From Balanoglossus misakiensis (taxonomy: Eukaryota; Hemichordata), in the NCBI GenBank assembly GCA_040954595.2, contig CM082577.2, positions 11,594,001 to 11,658,000 on the forward strand: a stretch of 64,000 bases of DNA. Reading direction: 5' to 3'. The translations under genes and the position numbers were made by a program. Positions 46,490 through 60,000 of the stretch are shown here, piece after piece (position 1 is the first letter of the stretch; each line of letters opens with the position of its first letter). The notes below the pieces were generated by a model. It was given only the letters and a program-made list of their open reading frames with translations, was not told where the DNA came from and made no database searches.

Positions 46490-47160
46490 AGATGGCATTT
46501 CAGTCACGCAAAATAAATTGATTGCATTTCACCCATTTTCAGGTGAAACGGGTCAGTTTTTATTGTGTTTTTGTGTATAAATAAATATATAAGGCACCTA
46601 GTTGTCAGCTTCGGACATGCATTCAATCTTTCAATCTAAATGTGATATTCTGAAACGTTTTCTAGGAAATGACGAAAACCCGTGCGAGAACGTATGTTGT
46701 TTGTTTGTTTGTTTGTTGTCTGCACGTTTGAAACCACGTTTTCAGTAATATATATGTGTGCCCCACTGAGTCTTTAAGAACCCTGTGCCAACAAACCAAA
46801 CTGCAGACTGATCAAGCCCACCAAATTGGCAAAATCAGCAAAGAAATCCTCTACCTAATTAACAAGAAAATATTAAACAACAACTACCACAGTCAACCAA
46901 TGGAAACACACTTCAACATCGGAACAGAAATCTGCCGAATGTTCATAAACAATGGACTCAAAATCACTCTAGAATCTAACAAGCAAGTTGGCAATTTCCT
47001 GGTCGTCACATTCTACCAAACCAGGCACCACACTCCAATATGTTCACCGCGAATGCAACCACCATATCGGCACTACAAAAATATACCAGCCAGAATCAAC
47101 AAGCGACTCTCACAACTATCATCCGAACAAGGCCCTAACCCTAACCCTAACCCCAAATGC
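46490..47160 (+). pseudogene. Decayed reverse-transcriptase-like fragment, best copy
   Basis: A 141-codon frame (46756-47181) contains EILYLINKKI, ICRMFINNGLKITLESNKQVGNFLVVTFYQ and RINKRLSQLSSEQ. These follow the order of a common animal retroelement polymerase C-terminal region. No catalytic YxDD box is included. It ends in CCCTAACCCTAACCC (about 47131-47151). 46490-46700 repeats 40875-41050 and 39830-40060. Confidence 0.5.
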
Positions 47161-47169
47161 AAATTTGTT

Positions 47170-47800
47170 GACCTTCACTAGTCAACAGTGATAGATGTCA
47201 AATGGCAACATCGCTCGTGAGTGTATAAGTAATATACTTTTGTGTAACACATTCGCAGACGGGACTACCCGAATCAATTCAAACAGCAAGGCACAGGGTT
47301 CTTAGACTCAGTGGGGCACACATCTCTGTCTCTGAAACCATGCTTTCAAACTTGCAGACAACAAACACACAACATACGTTCGGGCGGCTTTCGTCATTTG
47401 CAGGTACGTTTCACATAGTAAAGGGATCACGCGATCGGAATATTCTATTTAGAATGAAAGATTAGATTGACTGCCTGCCTAAAACTGACAACTGGTTGCT
47501 CTATTTACCTATTTATACACAGAAAAATAAAAGCTGACCCGTTTCAAATGAAAATGGGTGAAATGCAATCAATTTAGTTTGCGTGACTGAAATGCCATCT
47601 GTTCTGCTATTGTACACGAGAGAAACAAAGACATGCATACAAATAGACTGTCAGAGAAACATACAGACAGATAGACAAACGGGCAGAGACATACGGAGAC
47701 AAAGGGACAGACAGAACGAGAACACTTGTGATTGATACCATGTATGTTCACATGGCACTTTCCAGTGCTTTGGAATTGGATACGTCATCAATAGAAATAC
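47170..47800 (-). repeat. Inverted copy of 40690-41280 material
   Basis: 47569-47751 is the reverse complement of 40717-40899 (same 60-codon frame with two changes), and 47170-47330 mirrors 41120-41280. With 46490-47160 it forms an imperfect inverted pair around 47165. Confidence 0.8.
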
Positions 47801-49294
47801 ATGCCAAACTCGGCATGCACAAACCACGCAGGTTCATAATCCTCTAATCACCAAGATGTTGGGGGGGGGGATTGAAACCGCTTCAGCTGAGAAAGTATTG
47901 GTCAACACACTGAACAAAATTGTTTAGAAAGATGTGATGTGTATAATCTATCTCTCTATCTTTCTATCTGTCTGTGTCTGTCGATACATATATCAATCTA
48001 TACATCGAACTATCGATCGATTCCTTTAGCGTAGCGCAGCCAGCGGTGGGATTGGGGCAGGGGACCAGACTATCAGGAGCTCTTCCTGTGAGGTCAAATG
48101 ATGAAAACGCGGTGGGTTGTGGGATAGCTCGAGGCTAACCGTACTGGATGGGCATTCGCGGAATACTATATACGCTAGCAATCGTATATGATCGCTTTTT
48201 ACAAATTTTGCATTTTAAGTCACTAGAACATGAATACTGTTTTTACGACAATAACGTACATCCCAGATATAAGTCAAGTACAGGTGATAAACAGGGAAAC
48301 CCAGAGAGACCAACTGTTCCTATGGTACGAGAGGACAGAATGGTCAACAAATCAACCAGATAGCACACTACATAACTGGTTGTTATAATAAAGTTGCATT
48401 TTAATTAGTTACTTTCTTCGAGATTTATTGCATCATTTTGGGCTCGTATCGTGCAACTACCGGTTGTTTTCAATAGTGTCTACTATAAATATTTTCTGCA
48501 TTTTTCAAGGGTGCCTTTATACCACCTACATACATGACATCAAATGGTCCACCTTTTAATACAAACACGGTTACTCTTCTTCTAGTAACCGTGATACAAA
48601 TGCCCTGAAATAAGCATTGTCTCTTTACGTATGAGCTTTGTCTTTCCTTCCATTGTCTATTGTATGTGCGGAGGTGTGAATCTTCTGAAACAATGAGCAT
48701 AGACGCGCTCACATGTCAGATCCTATCTGCATATTCTTTTAGATCGCACAACCTTACAACCATTTTTCTTCTTCTAAATTCTTCACGACTTTTGAAACAT
48801 CAATTACCTCATTGTGCCGGGAAATTAAAATACCATGTTTAACAGGCATAAACAAATATCGCTGTTCAGCTAATACATGGGAGTCCGTCTCACCGTAGCA
48901 CACTCGTTACAGGGAGTACTTTTCATGCTCCATTTCAATTGGAAACGGATCGGGTGACCCCAATTTTGAGTTGATTCTAATTAGGGTACCTATGTGTGCA
49001 TTCCAAGATAGCTGTGTCCTCTTGTGATTGGCGGATGAATATACGGGTGCGGCTCCCATAATGCACCTATATACGTAGTGGGGCTGTAATCAGTGGACAG
49101 TTGGAAAGATCAACCGGTCAGGTTTGTTTCAAGTTGTACTGAACTTGATTCTTTAACGATTCTTTAATTGTCAAGGCATCGATCGATACAATTGGACTAA
49201 AACTAACAAATGCAAATTCCGAAATTCAATCATTTGGTTGGAATTTCTAAACATAATATACGGTCCATACGTACATCCAATATTCGCTATTTTT
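47801..49294. other. Intergenic region before the repeat array
   Basis: Holds a G run (about 47860), a short CTAT-rich stretch (47945-48030) and no supported exon. A few dozen bases at 48033-48075 weakly resemble sulfotransferase exon 2. Confidence 0.35.
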
Positions 49295-49400
49295 ACGGGC
49301 CCAAGCCAAGCCAGGCTTGGGCCCGTATTGGTTTCGTTGGAATTTTTAGGGCCCAAGCGCATACCAGCGCTTGGGCCCTATTGGTTTCGTTGGGGTTTTT
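49295..49400 (+). repeat. Double hairpin head of array block I
   Basis: Two stems: ACGGGCCCAAGCC/GGCTTGGGCCCGT (49295-49326) and AGGGCCCAAGCGC/GCGCTTGGGCCCT (49348-49379), each with a 6 bp loop and each followed by ATTGGTTTCGTTGG and a T run. Confidence 0.92.
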
Positions 49401-52246
49401 CTTTCTTCTTTCTTTCTTTATTCTTGTGTCAATTCTTTGTCGCTCTAGATCTCAGACACCGCTGCAGGTACACTTCTGAAACTTGCTACAGTGGTCAAGG
49501 TCAATGAGTAGTCGTGCATTGAACCTGTGAATTTTTAATTAGTCACGTGACCTGTCGGCCATATTGGATTTTCTGAAAAAATGCAAATCTCAGATCTCAG
49601 AAACTACAAGTCAGATCGACTTCAAATTTGGTGTGCAGGTAGTCTACCTTCTACCCATCATTTTTGTAATTGGATATTTTGCTGTAAATGTTGCAGTTTT
49701 TTTGCTACAATTTTTTTTCTGAAATCTGGCTTAAATTTCAAAAATCTTCTTCTCCAGAACCGGTGATAACTGAGTCACGCGGTTTGGGGTATGTGGTCAC
49801 CTAACTGATGTCTATCAAGTTTGCGAAGATCATTGTGATTGGTCGAAGATTATGGCGGCCATATTGGATTTTCGAAAAACCATAGTAAAACTTCAAAAAT
49901 CTTCTTCTCAAGAACGGGCGATAACCGAGTCACAAGATTTGGTGTGTGTGGTCATTAAACAGGTGTCTATCAAGTTTGCGAAGGGGAATGTGATTGGTCG
50001 AAGATTATGGCGGCCATATTGGATTTTGTGAAAAACGATTAAAAAGTAAAAATTCCTTTTCTAGCCTAAAAATTGATAGCACAGAAATTCTTTTTATGGA
50101 TATGAATCATCATATGACAAGAATAAGCTATAAATATTTTGGTAATTTTGGCAATGACCTTTGACCTACTTTTGACGCATCATTTTTCTGCATATCTAAT
50201 TCCAGGCTTACCAATAGGGCTATAAGTTTGGTTTTTGATGTATGTGGATTTGTATGTGATCAAAAAATGTTGCTACTTTTCATGACCCCTTTGACCTCTG
50301 GTGACCTCATTAAATATGCACATACCTAATTAATGATGAACCAATAGACCTAGAGGTTTTGTTTTTGTTATACATGGACCAGTATGGGGTCAAAATATTT
50401 TGCCCAAATGTTGGGTGACCTCGGGTGACCTTTGACCTACTTTTGCATATCTCGACATCCACAGCAGATACAACCTTGGCGTTTGGAGGTATGGGGCCAT
50501 AATGAAAAGCCAAAGTTTTGGGTCACCTTGACACCTGCTTAACTCATTATTTATGTGCATACCTAATTCCGGGCTAACCAAAAGGGCTAGAGGTCTGGTT
50601 TTTGTTGGACATGGACCACTATGGATCAAAATTTTCTGCCCAAATTGTGGGTGACCTCTGGGTGACCTTTGACCTACTTAACACTATATCAACACCAAAC
50701 ATAGATATAACCTTGATATTTCATGGGATAAAACACAGCATTATGTTTCTACTCATTAATTATGTGCATATCTAATAATCTGATCAGATAATAGAGCTTG
50801 GGCCCGGACAATGCTGCTTGCAGCTTTAATTCTTTCTTTCTTTCTTTATTCTTGTGTCAATTCTTTGACCCACGAGATCTCAGACACCGCTGCAGGTACA
50901 CTTATGAAACTTGCTACAGTGGTCAAGGTCAATGAGTAGTCGTGCATTGAACCCTTGAATTTTTAATTAGTCACGTGACCTGGCGGCCATCTTGGATTTT
51001 CTGAAAAAATACAAATCTCAGATCTCAGAAACTACAAGTCAGATCGACTTCAAATTTGGCGTGCTGGTAGACTACCTACTGCCCATCATTTTTGTAATTG
51101 GAAATTATGCTGACAAAGTTGCAGTTTTTTGCTACAATTTTTTTTCTGAAATCTGGCTTAAATTTCAAAAATCTTCTTCTCCAGAACCGGTGATAACCAA
51201 GACACAAGGTTTGGTGTATGTGGTCACCTAACTGATGCCTATCAAGTTTGCGAAGATCATTGTGATTGGTCGAAGATTTTGGCGGCCATATTGGATTTTC
51301 GAAAAACCCTAGTAAAATTTCAAAAATCTTCTTTTCAAGAACCGGCGATAACCGAGTCACAAGATTTGGTGTGTGTGGTCATTAAACATATGTCTATCAA
51401 GTTTGCTAAGAAGAATGTGATTGGTCGAAGATTATGGCGGCCATATTGGATTTTGTGAAAAACGATTAAAAAGTAAAAATTCCCTTTCTAGCCTAAAAAT
51501 TGATAGCACAGAAATTCTTTTCATGGATATGAATCATCATATGACAAGAATAAGCTATAAATATTTTGGTAATTTTGGCAATGACCTTTGACCTACTTTT
51601 GACGAATCATTTTTCTGCATATCTAATTCCAGGCTAACCAATAGGGCTATAAGTCTGGTTTTTGATGTATGTGGATTTGTATGTGATCAAAAAATATTGC
51701 TACTTTTCATGACCCCTTTGACCTCTGGTGACCTCATTAAATATACGCATACCTAATTAATGATGAACCAATAGACCTAGAGGTTTTGTTTTTGTTATAC
51801 ATGGACCAGTATGGGGTCAAAATATTTTGCCCAAATTTTGGGTGACCTCGGGTGACCTTTGACCTACTTTTGCATATCTCGACATCCACAGCAGATACAG
51901 CCTTGGTGTTTGGAGGTATGGGGCCATAATGAAAAGCCAAAGTTTTGGGTCACCTGTGACACCTGTTTAACTCATTATTTATGTGCATACCTAATTCCGG
52001 GCTAACCAAAAGGGCTAGAGGTCTGGTTTTTGTTGGACATGGACCACTATGGGTCAAAATTTTCTGTCAAAATTGTGGGTGACCTCTGACCTACTTAACA
52101 CTATATCAACACCAAACATAGATATAACCTTGATATTTCATGGGATAAAACACAGCATTATGTTTCTACTCATTAATTATATGCATATCTAATAATCAGA
52201 TCAGATAATAGAGCTTGGGCCCGGACAATGCTGCTTGCAGCTTTAA

Positions 52247-52652
52247 TGTTCACTTCCTATCGTCCATGGAGCTACACCACAGTTATACTTGTAGCTCCAT
52301 GCTATGGCCGAACCACGGAGCTAGCTCCATGGCCGTACTATTAGCATGAAGCTTTCGGTCACAAGTGTCCGGCATGACTGTCCCATCTCCCAACAGTTTG
52401 GCTATGAATCTGATCTGAATTGTTGTTTTTGGTTGTCGTGGAGATGAATCGTCGTACTTTTACACATTTTACAAGATTTTAGTGCATCACTTATTCAAGA
52501 AAAGAGAAAATAAATTTGTGTAAATCCGCAAAAAAGCAATTGTGACATGTGCGTTGAACATCACGATAGACTTACATGCATATTTACCAGTGCTGAAATA
52601 GACCTTGGTGGCTCCATGAATAGACACAGGAAATCCTAGTACTACGTTAATT
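52247..52652. other. Unique DNA between array blocks I and II
   Basis: 406 bp with GGAGCTACACC and GTAGCTCCATG forming short inverted repeats near 52267-52330. No coding sequence. It shows that blocks I and II are separate insertions or were split. Confidence 0.6.
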
Positions 52653-55311
52653 ACGGGCCCAAGCCAAGCCAGGCTTGGGCCCGTATTGGTTTCGCTGGGG
52701 TTTTTAGGGCCCAAGCGCAAGCCAGCGCTTGGGCCCTATTGGTTTCGTTGGGGTTTTTCTTTCTTCTTTCTTTATTCTTGTGTCAATTCTTTGTCGCTCT
52801 AGATCTCAGACACCACTGCAGGTACACTTCTGAAACTTGCTACAGTGGTCAAGGTCAATGAGTAGTCGTGCATTGAACCCATGAATTTTTAATTAGTCAC
52901 ATGACCTGGCGGCCATCTTGGATTTTCTGAAAAAATGCAAATCTCAGATCTCAGAAACTACAAGTCAGATCGACTTCAAATTTGGCGTGCAGGTAGACTA
53001 CCTTCTGGCAAACATTTTTGTAATTGGAAATTATGCTGTCAATGTTGCAGTTTTTTTGCTACAGTTGTTTTTCTGAAATCTGGTCAAAATTTCAAAAATC
53101 TTCTTCTCCAGAACCGGCGATAACCGAGTCACGCGGTTTGGGGTATGTGGTCACCAAATTGAGGTCTATCAAGTTTGCGAAGATCATTGTGATTGGTCGA
53201 AGATTTTGGCGGCCATATTGGATTTTCGAAAAACCCTAGTAAAATTTCAAAAATCTTCTTCTCAAGAACCGGCGATAACTGAGTCACAAGATTTGGTGTG
53301 TGTGGTCATTAAACAGATGTCTATCAAGTTTGCGAAGGGGATTGTGATTGGTCGAAGATTATGGCGGCCATATTGGATTTTGTGAAAAACGATTAAAAAG
53401 AAAAAATTCCCTTTCTAGCCTAAAAACTGATAGCACAGAAATTCTTTTTATGGATATGAATCATCATATGACAAGAATAAGCTATAAATATTTTGGTAAT
53501 TTTGGCAATGACCTTTGACCTACTTTTGACGCATCATTTTTCTGCATATCTAATTCCAGGCTAACCAATAGGGCTAGATGTTTGGTTTTTGATGCATGTG
53601 GATTAGTGTGTGATTAAAATATTTTGCTACATTCCATGACCCCTTTTACCTCAGCTGCCCTCATTAATTATGTGCATAGCTAATTACGGGCGAACCAATA
53701 GAGCTAGAGGTTTGGTTTTTGTTGGACATGGACAAGTATGGGGTCAAAATATTTTGCCCAAATGTTGGGTGACCTCGGGTGACCTTTGACCTACTTTTGC
53801 ATATCTCGACATCCACAGCAGATACAGCCTTGGCATTTGGAGGCATAGGGCCATAATTAAAAGCCAAAGTTTTGGGTCACCTGTGACACCTGCTTAACTC
53901 ATTAGTTATGTGCATACCTAATTCCAGGCTAACCAAAAGGGCTAGAGGTCTGTCTTTTGTTGAACATGGACCACTATGGGTCAAAATTTTCTGCCAAAAT
54001 TGTGGGTGACCCCTGGGTGACCTTTGACCTACTTAAGACTATATCAGCACCAAACAGATATAACCATGATATTTCATGTGATAAAACACAGCATTATGTT
54101 TCTACTCATTAATAATGTGCATATCTAATAATCAGATCAGATAATAGAGCTTGGGCCCGGACAATGCTGCTTGCAGCTTTAATTCTGTCTTTCTTTCTTT
54201 CTTTATTCTTGGTTCCATTCTTTATCGCTCTAGATCTCAGACACCGCTGCAGATACAGTTCTCAAACTATCTACAGTGGTCAAGGTCAATGAGTAGATGT
54301 GCAGTGACTTGTGAATACTTAATTAGTCACGTGACATGGCGGCCATCTTGGATTTTCTGAAAAAATGCAAATCTCAGATCTCAGAAACTACAAGTCAGAT
54401 CGACTTCAAATTTGGCATGCTGGTAGACTACCTTCTGCCCATCATTTTTGTAATTGGAAATTATGCTGACAAAGTTGCAGTTTTTTTGCTACAGTTGTTT
54501 TTCTGAAATCTGGCCTAAATTTCAAAAATCTTCTTCTCCAGAACCGGTGATAACCGAGACACGGGGTTTGGGTTATGTGGTCACCTAACTGATGTCTATC
54601 AAGTTTGCGAAGATCATTGTGATTGGTCCAAGATTATGGCGGCCATATTGGATTTTCGAAAAACCCTAGTAAAATTTGAAAAATCTTCTACTCAAGAACC
54701 GGCGATAACCGAGTCACAAGATTTGGTGTGTGTGTTCATTAAACAGATGTCTATCAAGTTTGCAAAGAGGAATGTGATTGGTCGAAGATTATGGCGGCCA
54801 TATTGGATTTTGTGAAAAACGATTAAAAAGTAAAAATGCCCTTTCTAGCCTAAAAATTGATAGCACAGAAATTCTTTTTATGGATATGAATCATCATATG
54901 ACAAGAATAAGCTATAAATATTTTGGTAATTTTGGCAATGACCTTTGACCTACTTTTGATGCATCATTTTTCTGCATATCTAATTCCAGGCTAACCAATA
55001 GGGCTATAAGTTTGGTTTTTGATGTATGTGGATTTGTATGTGATCAAAACATTTTGCTACTTTTCATGACCCCTTTGACCTCTGGTGACCTCATTAAATA
55101 TGCGCATACCTAATTAATGATGAACCAATAGACCTAGAGGTTTTGTTTTTGTTATACATAGACCAGTATGGGGTCAAAATATTTTGCCCAAATGTTGGGT
55201 GACCTCGGGTGACCTTTGACCTACTTAACACTATATTAGCATCAGATCAGATAATAGAGCTTGGGCCCGGACAATGCTGCTTGCAGCTTTAATTGTTTTT
55301 TTTTTTTTATT

Positions 55312-55458
55312 AGGGCCCAAGCGCATACCAGCGCTTGGGCCCTATTGGTTTCGTTGGGGTTTTTTAGGGCCCAAGCGCATACCAGCGCTTGGGCCCTATT
55401 GGTTTCGTTGGGGTTTTTCTGTCTTTACGGGCCCAAGCCAAGCCAGGCTTGGGCCCGT
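55312..55458 (+). repeat. Triple hairpin head of array block III
   Basis: Three stems in a row: 55312-55343, 55366-55397 (both GCGC type) and 55427-55458 (GGCTT type), each with its own ATTGGTTTCG(T/C)TGGGGTTTTT. Successive heads look like truncated copies stacked at a T-rich target. Confidence 0.92.
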
Positions 55459-55482
55459 ATTGGTTTCGCTGGGGTTTTTCTG

Positions 55483-55514
<32 letters not shown>

Positions 55515-56927
55515 TATTCTTGGTTCCATTCTTTATCGCTCTAGATCTCAGACACCACTGCAGGTACAGTTCTCAAACTTGCTACAGTTGTCAAGGTTAA
55601 TGAGTAGATGTGCAGTGACTTGTGAATACTTAATTAGTCACATGACATGGCGGCCATATTGGATTTTCTGAAAAAATGCAAATCTCAGATCTCAGAAACT
55701 ACAAGTCAGAGCGACTTCAAATTTGGCATGCTGGTAGACTACCTTCTGCCCGTCATTTTTGTAATTGGAAATTATGCTGACAAAGTTGCAGTTTTTTTGC
55801 TACAATTTTTTTTCTGAAATCTGGCTTAAATTTCAAAAATCTTCTTCTCCAGAACCGGTGATAACCGAGACACGGGGTTTGGGGTATGTGGTCACCTAAC
55901 TGATGTCTATCAAGTTTGCGAAGATCATTGTGATTGGTCCAAGATTATGGCGGCCATATTGGATTTTCGAAAAACCCTAGTAAAATTTCAAAAATCTTCT
56001 TCTCAAGAACCGGCGATAACCGAGTCACAAGATTTGGTGTGTGTGGTTATTAAACAGATGTCTATCAAGTTTGCGAAGTTCAATGTGATTGGTCGAAGAT
56101 TATGGCGGCCATATTGGATTTTGTGAAAAACGATTAAAAAGTAAAAATTCCCTTTCTAGCCTAAAAATTGATAGCACAGAAATTCTTTTAATGGATATGA
56201 ATCATCATATGACTACAATGTGCTATAAATATTTTGGTAATTTTGGCAATGACCTTTGACCTACTTTTGACGCATCATTTTTCTGCATATCTAATTCCAG
56301 GCTAACCAATAGGGCTATAAGTTTGGTTTTTGATGTATGTGGATTTGTATGTGAACAAAAATTTTTGCTACTTTTCATGACCCCTTTGACCTCTGCTGAC
56401 CTCATTAAATATGCGCATACCTAATTACAGATTAACCAATAGACCTAGAGGTTTGGGTTTTTTTGGACATGGATCAGTATGGGGTCAAAATATTTTGCCC
56501 AAATGTTGGGTGACCTCGGGTGACCTTTGACCTACTTTTGCATATCTCGGCATCTAAAGCAGGTACAGCCTTGGCATTTGGAGATATGGGGCCATAATGA
56601 AAAGCCAAAGTTTTGGGTCACCTGTGACCTCTGCTGACCTCATTATTTATGTGCATACCTAATTCTAGGCTAACCAAAAGGGCTAGAGGTCTGGTTTTTG
56701 TTGGACATGGACCACTGTGGGTCAAAATATTCTGCCCAATTTGTGGGTGACCCCTGGTTGACCTTTGACCTACTTAACACTATATCAGCACCAAACATAG
56801 ATATAACCTTGATATTTTATGGGATAAAACACAGCATTATGTTTCTACTCATTAATTATGTGCATATCTAATAATCAGGTCAGATAATAGAGCTTGGGCC
56901 CGGACAATGCTGCTTGCAGCTTTAATT

Positions 56928-57026
56928 AGGGCCCAAGCCAAGCCAGGCTTGGGCCCTATTGGTTTCGTTGGTATTTTTCAGTCTTTCTTTCTTTAGGGCC
57001 CAAGCGCATACCAGCGCTTGGGCCCT
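56928..57026 (+). repeat. Double hairpin head of array block IV
   Basis: Stems at 56928-56957 (AGGGCCCAAGCC type, no CG pair at the ends) and 56995-57026 (GCGC type). The first directly follows the TTTAATT end of copy 5. Confidence 0.92.
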
Positions 57027-60000
57027 ATTGGTTTCGTTGGGGTTTTTCTGTCTTTCCTTCTTTCTTCTTTCTTTCTTTCTTTCTTTATTCTTGTGTCAAT
57101 TCTTTGTCGCTCTAGATCTCAGACACCGCTGCAGGTACACTTCTGAAACTTGCTACAGTGGTCAAGGTCAATGAGTAGTCGTGCATTGAACCTGTGAATT
57201 TTTAATTAGTCACGTGACCTGGCGGCCATCTTGGATTTTCTAAAAAAATGCAAATCTCAGATCTCAGAAACTACAAGTCAGATCAACTTCAAATTTGGCA
57301 TGCTGGTAGACTACCTTCTGCCCATCATTTTTGTAATTGGAAATTATGCTGACAATGTTGCAGTTTTTTTGCTACAATTTTTTTTCTGAAATCTGGCTTA
57401 AATTTCAAAAATCTTCTTCTCCAGAACCAGCGATAACCGAGTCACGCCGTTTGGGGTATGTGGTCACCTAACAGATGTCTATCAAGTTTGCGAAGATCAT
57501 TGTGATTGGTCGAAGATTATGGCGGCCATATTGGATTTTCGAAAAACCCTAGTAAAATTTCAAAAATCTTCTTCTCGAGAACCGGCGATAACCGAATCAC
57601 AAGATTTGGTGTGTGTGGTCATTAAACAGATGTCTATCAAGTTTGCGAAGGGGAATGTGATTGGTCGAAGATTATGGCGGCCATATTGGATTTTGTGAAA
57701 AACGATTAAAAAGTAAAAATTCCCTTTCTAGCCTAAAAATTGATAGCACAGAAATTCTTTTTATGGATATGAATCATCATATGCCAAGAATAAGCTATAA
57801 ATATTTTGGTAATTTTGGCAATGACCTTTGACCTACTTTTGACGCATCATTTTTCTGCATATCTAATTCCAGGCTAACCTTTAAGGCTATCATTTTGGTT
57901 TTTGATGTATGTGGATTCGTATGTGATCAAAAAATTTTGCTACTTTTCATGACCCCTTTGACCTCTGCTGACCTCATTAAATATGCACATACCTAATTAC
58001 AGATGAACCAATAGACCTAGAGGTTTAGTTTTTGTTATACATGGACAAGTATGGGGTCAAAATATTTTGCCCAAATGTTGGGTGACCTCGGGTGACCTTT
58101 GACCTACTTAACACTATATCAGCATCAGATCAGATAATAGAGCTTGGGCCCGGACAATGCTGCTTGCAGCTTTAATTCTTTCTTTCTTTCTTTATTCTTA
58201 TGTCAATTCTTTGTCGCTCTAGATCTCAGACACCACTGCAGGTACAGTTTTCAAACTTGCTACAGTGGTCAAGGTCAATGAGTAGTCGTGCATTGAACCC
58301 ATGAATTTTTAATTAGTCACGTGACCTGGCGGCCATATTGGATTTTCTGAAAAAATGCAAATCTCAGATCTCAGAAACTACAAGTCAGATCGACTTCAAA
58401 TTTGGCGTGCAGGTAGACTACCTTCTGTCAATCATTTTTGTAATAGGAAATTATGCTGACAAAGTTGCAGTTTTTTTGCTACAATTTTTTTTCTGAAATC
58501 TGGCTTAAATTTCAAAAATCTTCTTCTCCAGAACCGGTGATAACCGAGACACGGGGTTTGGGGTATGTGGTCACCTAACTGATGTCTATCAAGTTTGCGA
58601 AGATCATTATGATTGGTCGAAGATTACGGTGGCCATATTGGATTTTTGAAAAACCCTAGTAAAATTTCAAAAATCTTCTTCTCAAGAACCGGCGATAACC
58701 GAGTCACAAGATTTGGTGTGTGTGGTCATTAAACAGATGTCTAACAAGTTTGCGAAGGGGATTGTGATTGGTCGAAGATTATGGCGGCCATATTGGATTT
58801 TGTGAAAAACGATTAAAAAGAAAAAATTCCCTTTCTAGCCTAAAAATTGATAGCACAGAAATTCTTTTTATGGATATGAATCATCATATGCCAAGAATAA
58901 GCTATAAATATTTTGGTAATTTTGGCAATGACCTTTGACCTACTTTTGACGCATCATTTTTCTGCATATCTAATTCCAGGCTAACCAATAGGGCTATAAG
59001 TTTGGTTTTTGATGTATGTGGATTTGTATGTGATCAAAAAATGTTGCTACTTTTCATTACCCCTTTGACCTCTGCTGACCTCATTAAATATGCACATACC
59101 TAATTACAGGTGAACCAATAGACCTAGAGGTTTTGTTTTTGTTATACATGGACCAGTATGGGGTAAAACTATTTTGCCCAAATGTTGGGTGACCTCGGGT
59201 AACCTTTGACCTACTTTTGCATATCTGGACATCCACAGCAGATACAGCCTTGGCGTTTGGAGGTATGGGGCCATAATGGAAAGCCAAAGTTTTGGGTCAC
59301 CTGTGACACCTGCTTAACTCATTATTTATGTGTATACCTAATTCTGGGCTAACCAAAAGGGCTAGAGATCTGGTTTTTGTTGGACATGGACCACTATGGG
59401 TCACAATTTTCTGCCCAAATTGTGGGTGATCTCTGGGTGACCTTTGACCTACTTAACACTATATCAACACCAAGCATAGATATAACCTTGATATTTCATG
59501 GGATAAAACACAGCATTATGTTTCTACTCATTAATTATGTGCATATCTAATAATCTGATCAGATAATAGAGCTTGGGCCCGGACAATGCTGCTTGCAGCT
59601 TTAATTCTTTCTTTCTTCTTTCTTTATTCTTCTGTCATTTCTTTGTCGCTCTAGATCTCAGACACCACTGCAGGTACAGTTCTCAAACTTGCTACAGTGG
59701 TCAAGGTCAATGAGTACTCGTGCATTGAACCCATGAATTTTTAATTAGTCACATGACCTGGTGGCCATCTTGGATTTTCTGAAAAAATGCAAATCTCAGA
59801 TCTCAGAAACTACAAGTCAGATCGACTTCAAATTTGGCGTGCAGGTAGACTACCTTCTGTCAAACATTTTTGTAATTGGAAATTATGCTGTCAATGTTGC
59901 AGTTTTTTTGCTACAATTTTTTTTCTGAAATCTGGCTTAAATTTCAAAAATCTTCTTCTCTAGAACCGGTGATAACCGAGACACGGGGTTTGGGGTATGT

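Noticed and set aside
48033-48075. Short resemblance to sulfotransferase exon 2
   Set aside because: Only about 40 bp, no flanking exon match; may be chance or a very old fragment.
55261-55671. Frames with GPKPSQAWARIG or LGPYWFRWG in the array
   Set aside because: They follow the GGGCCC hairpins and the CTTT tract in two frames and change length between copies.
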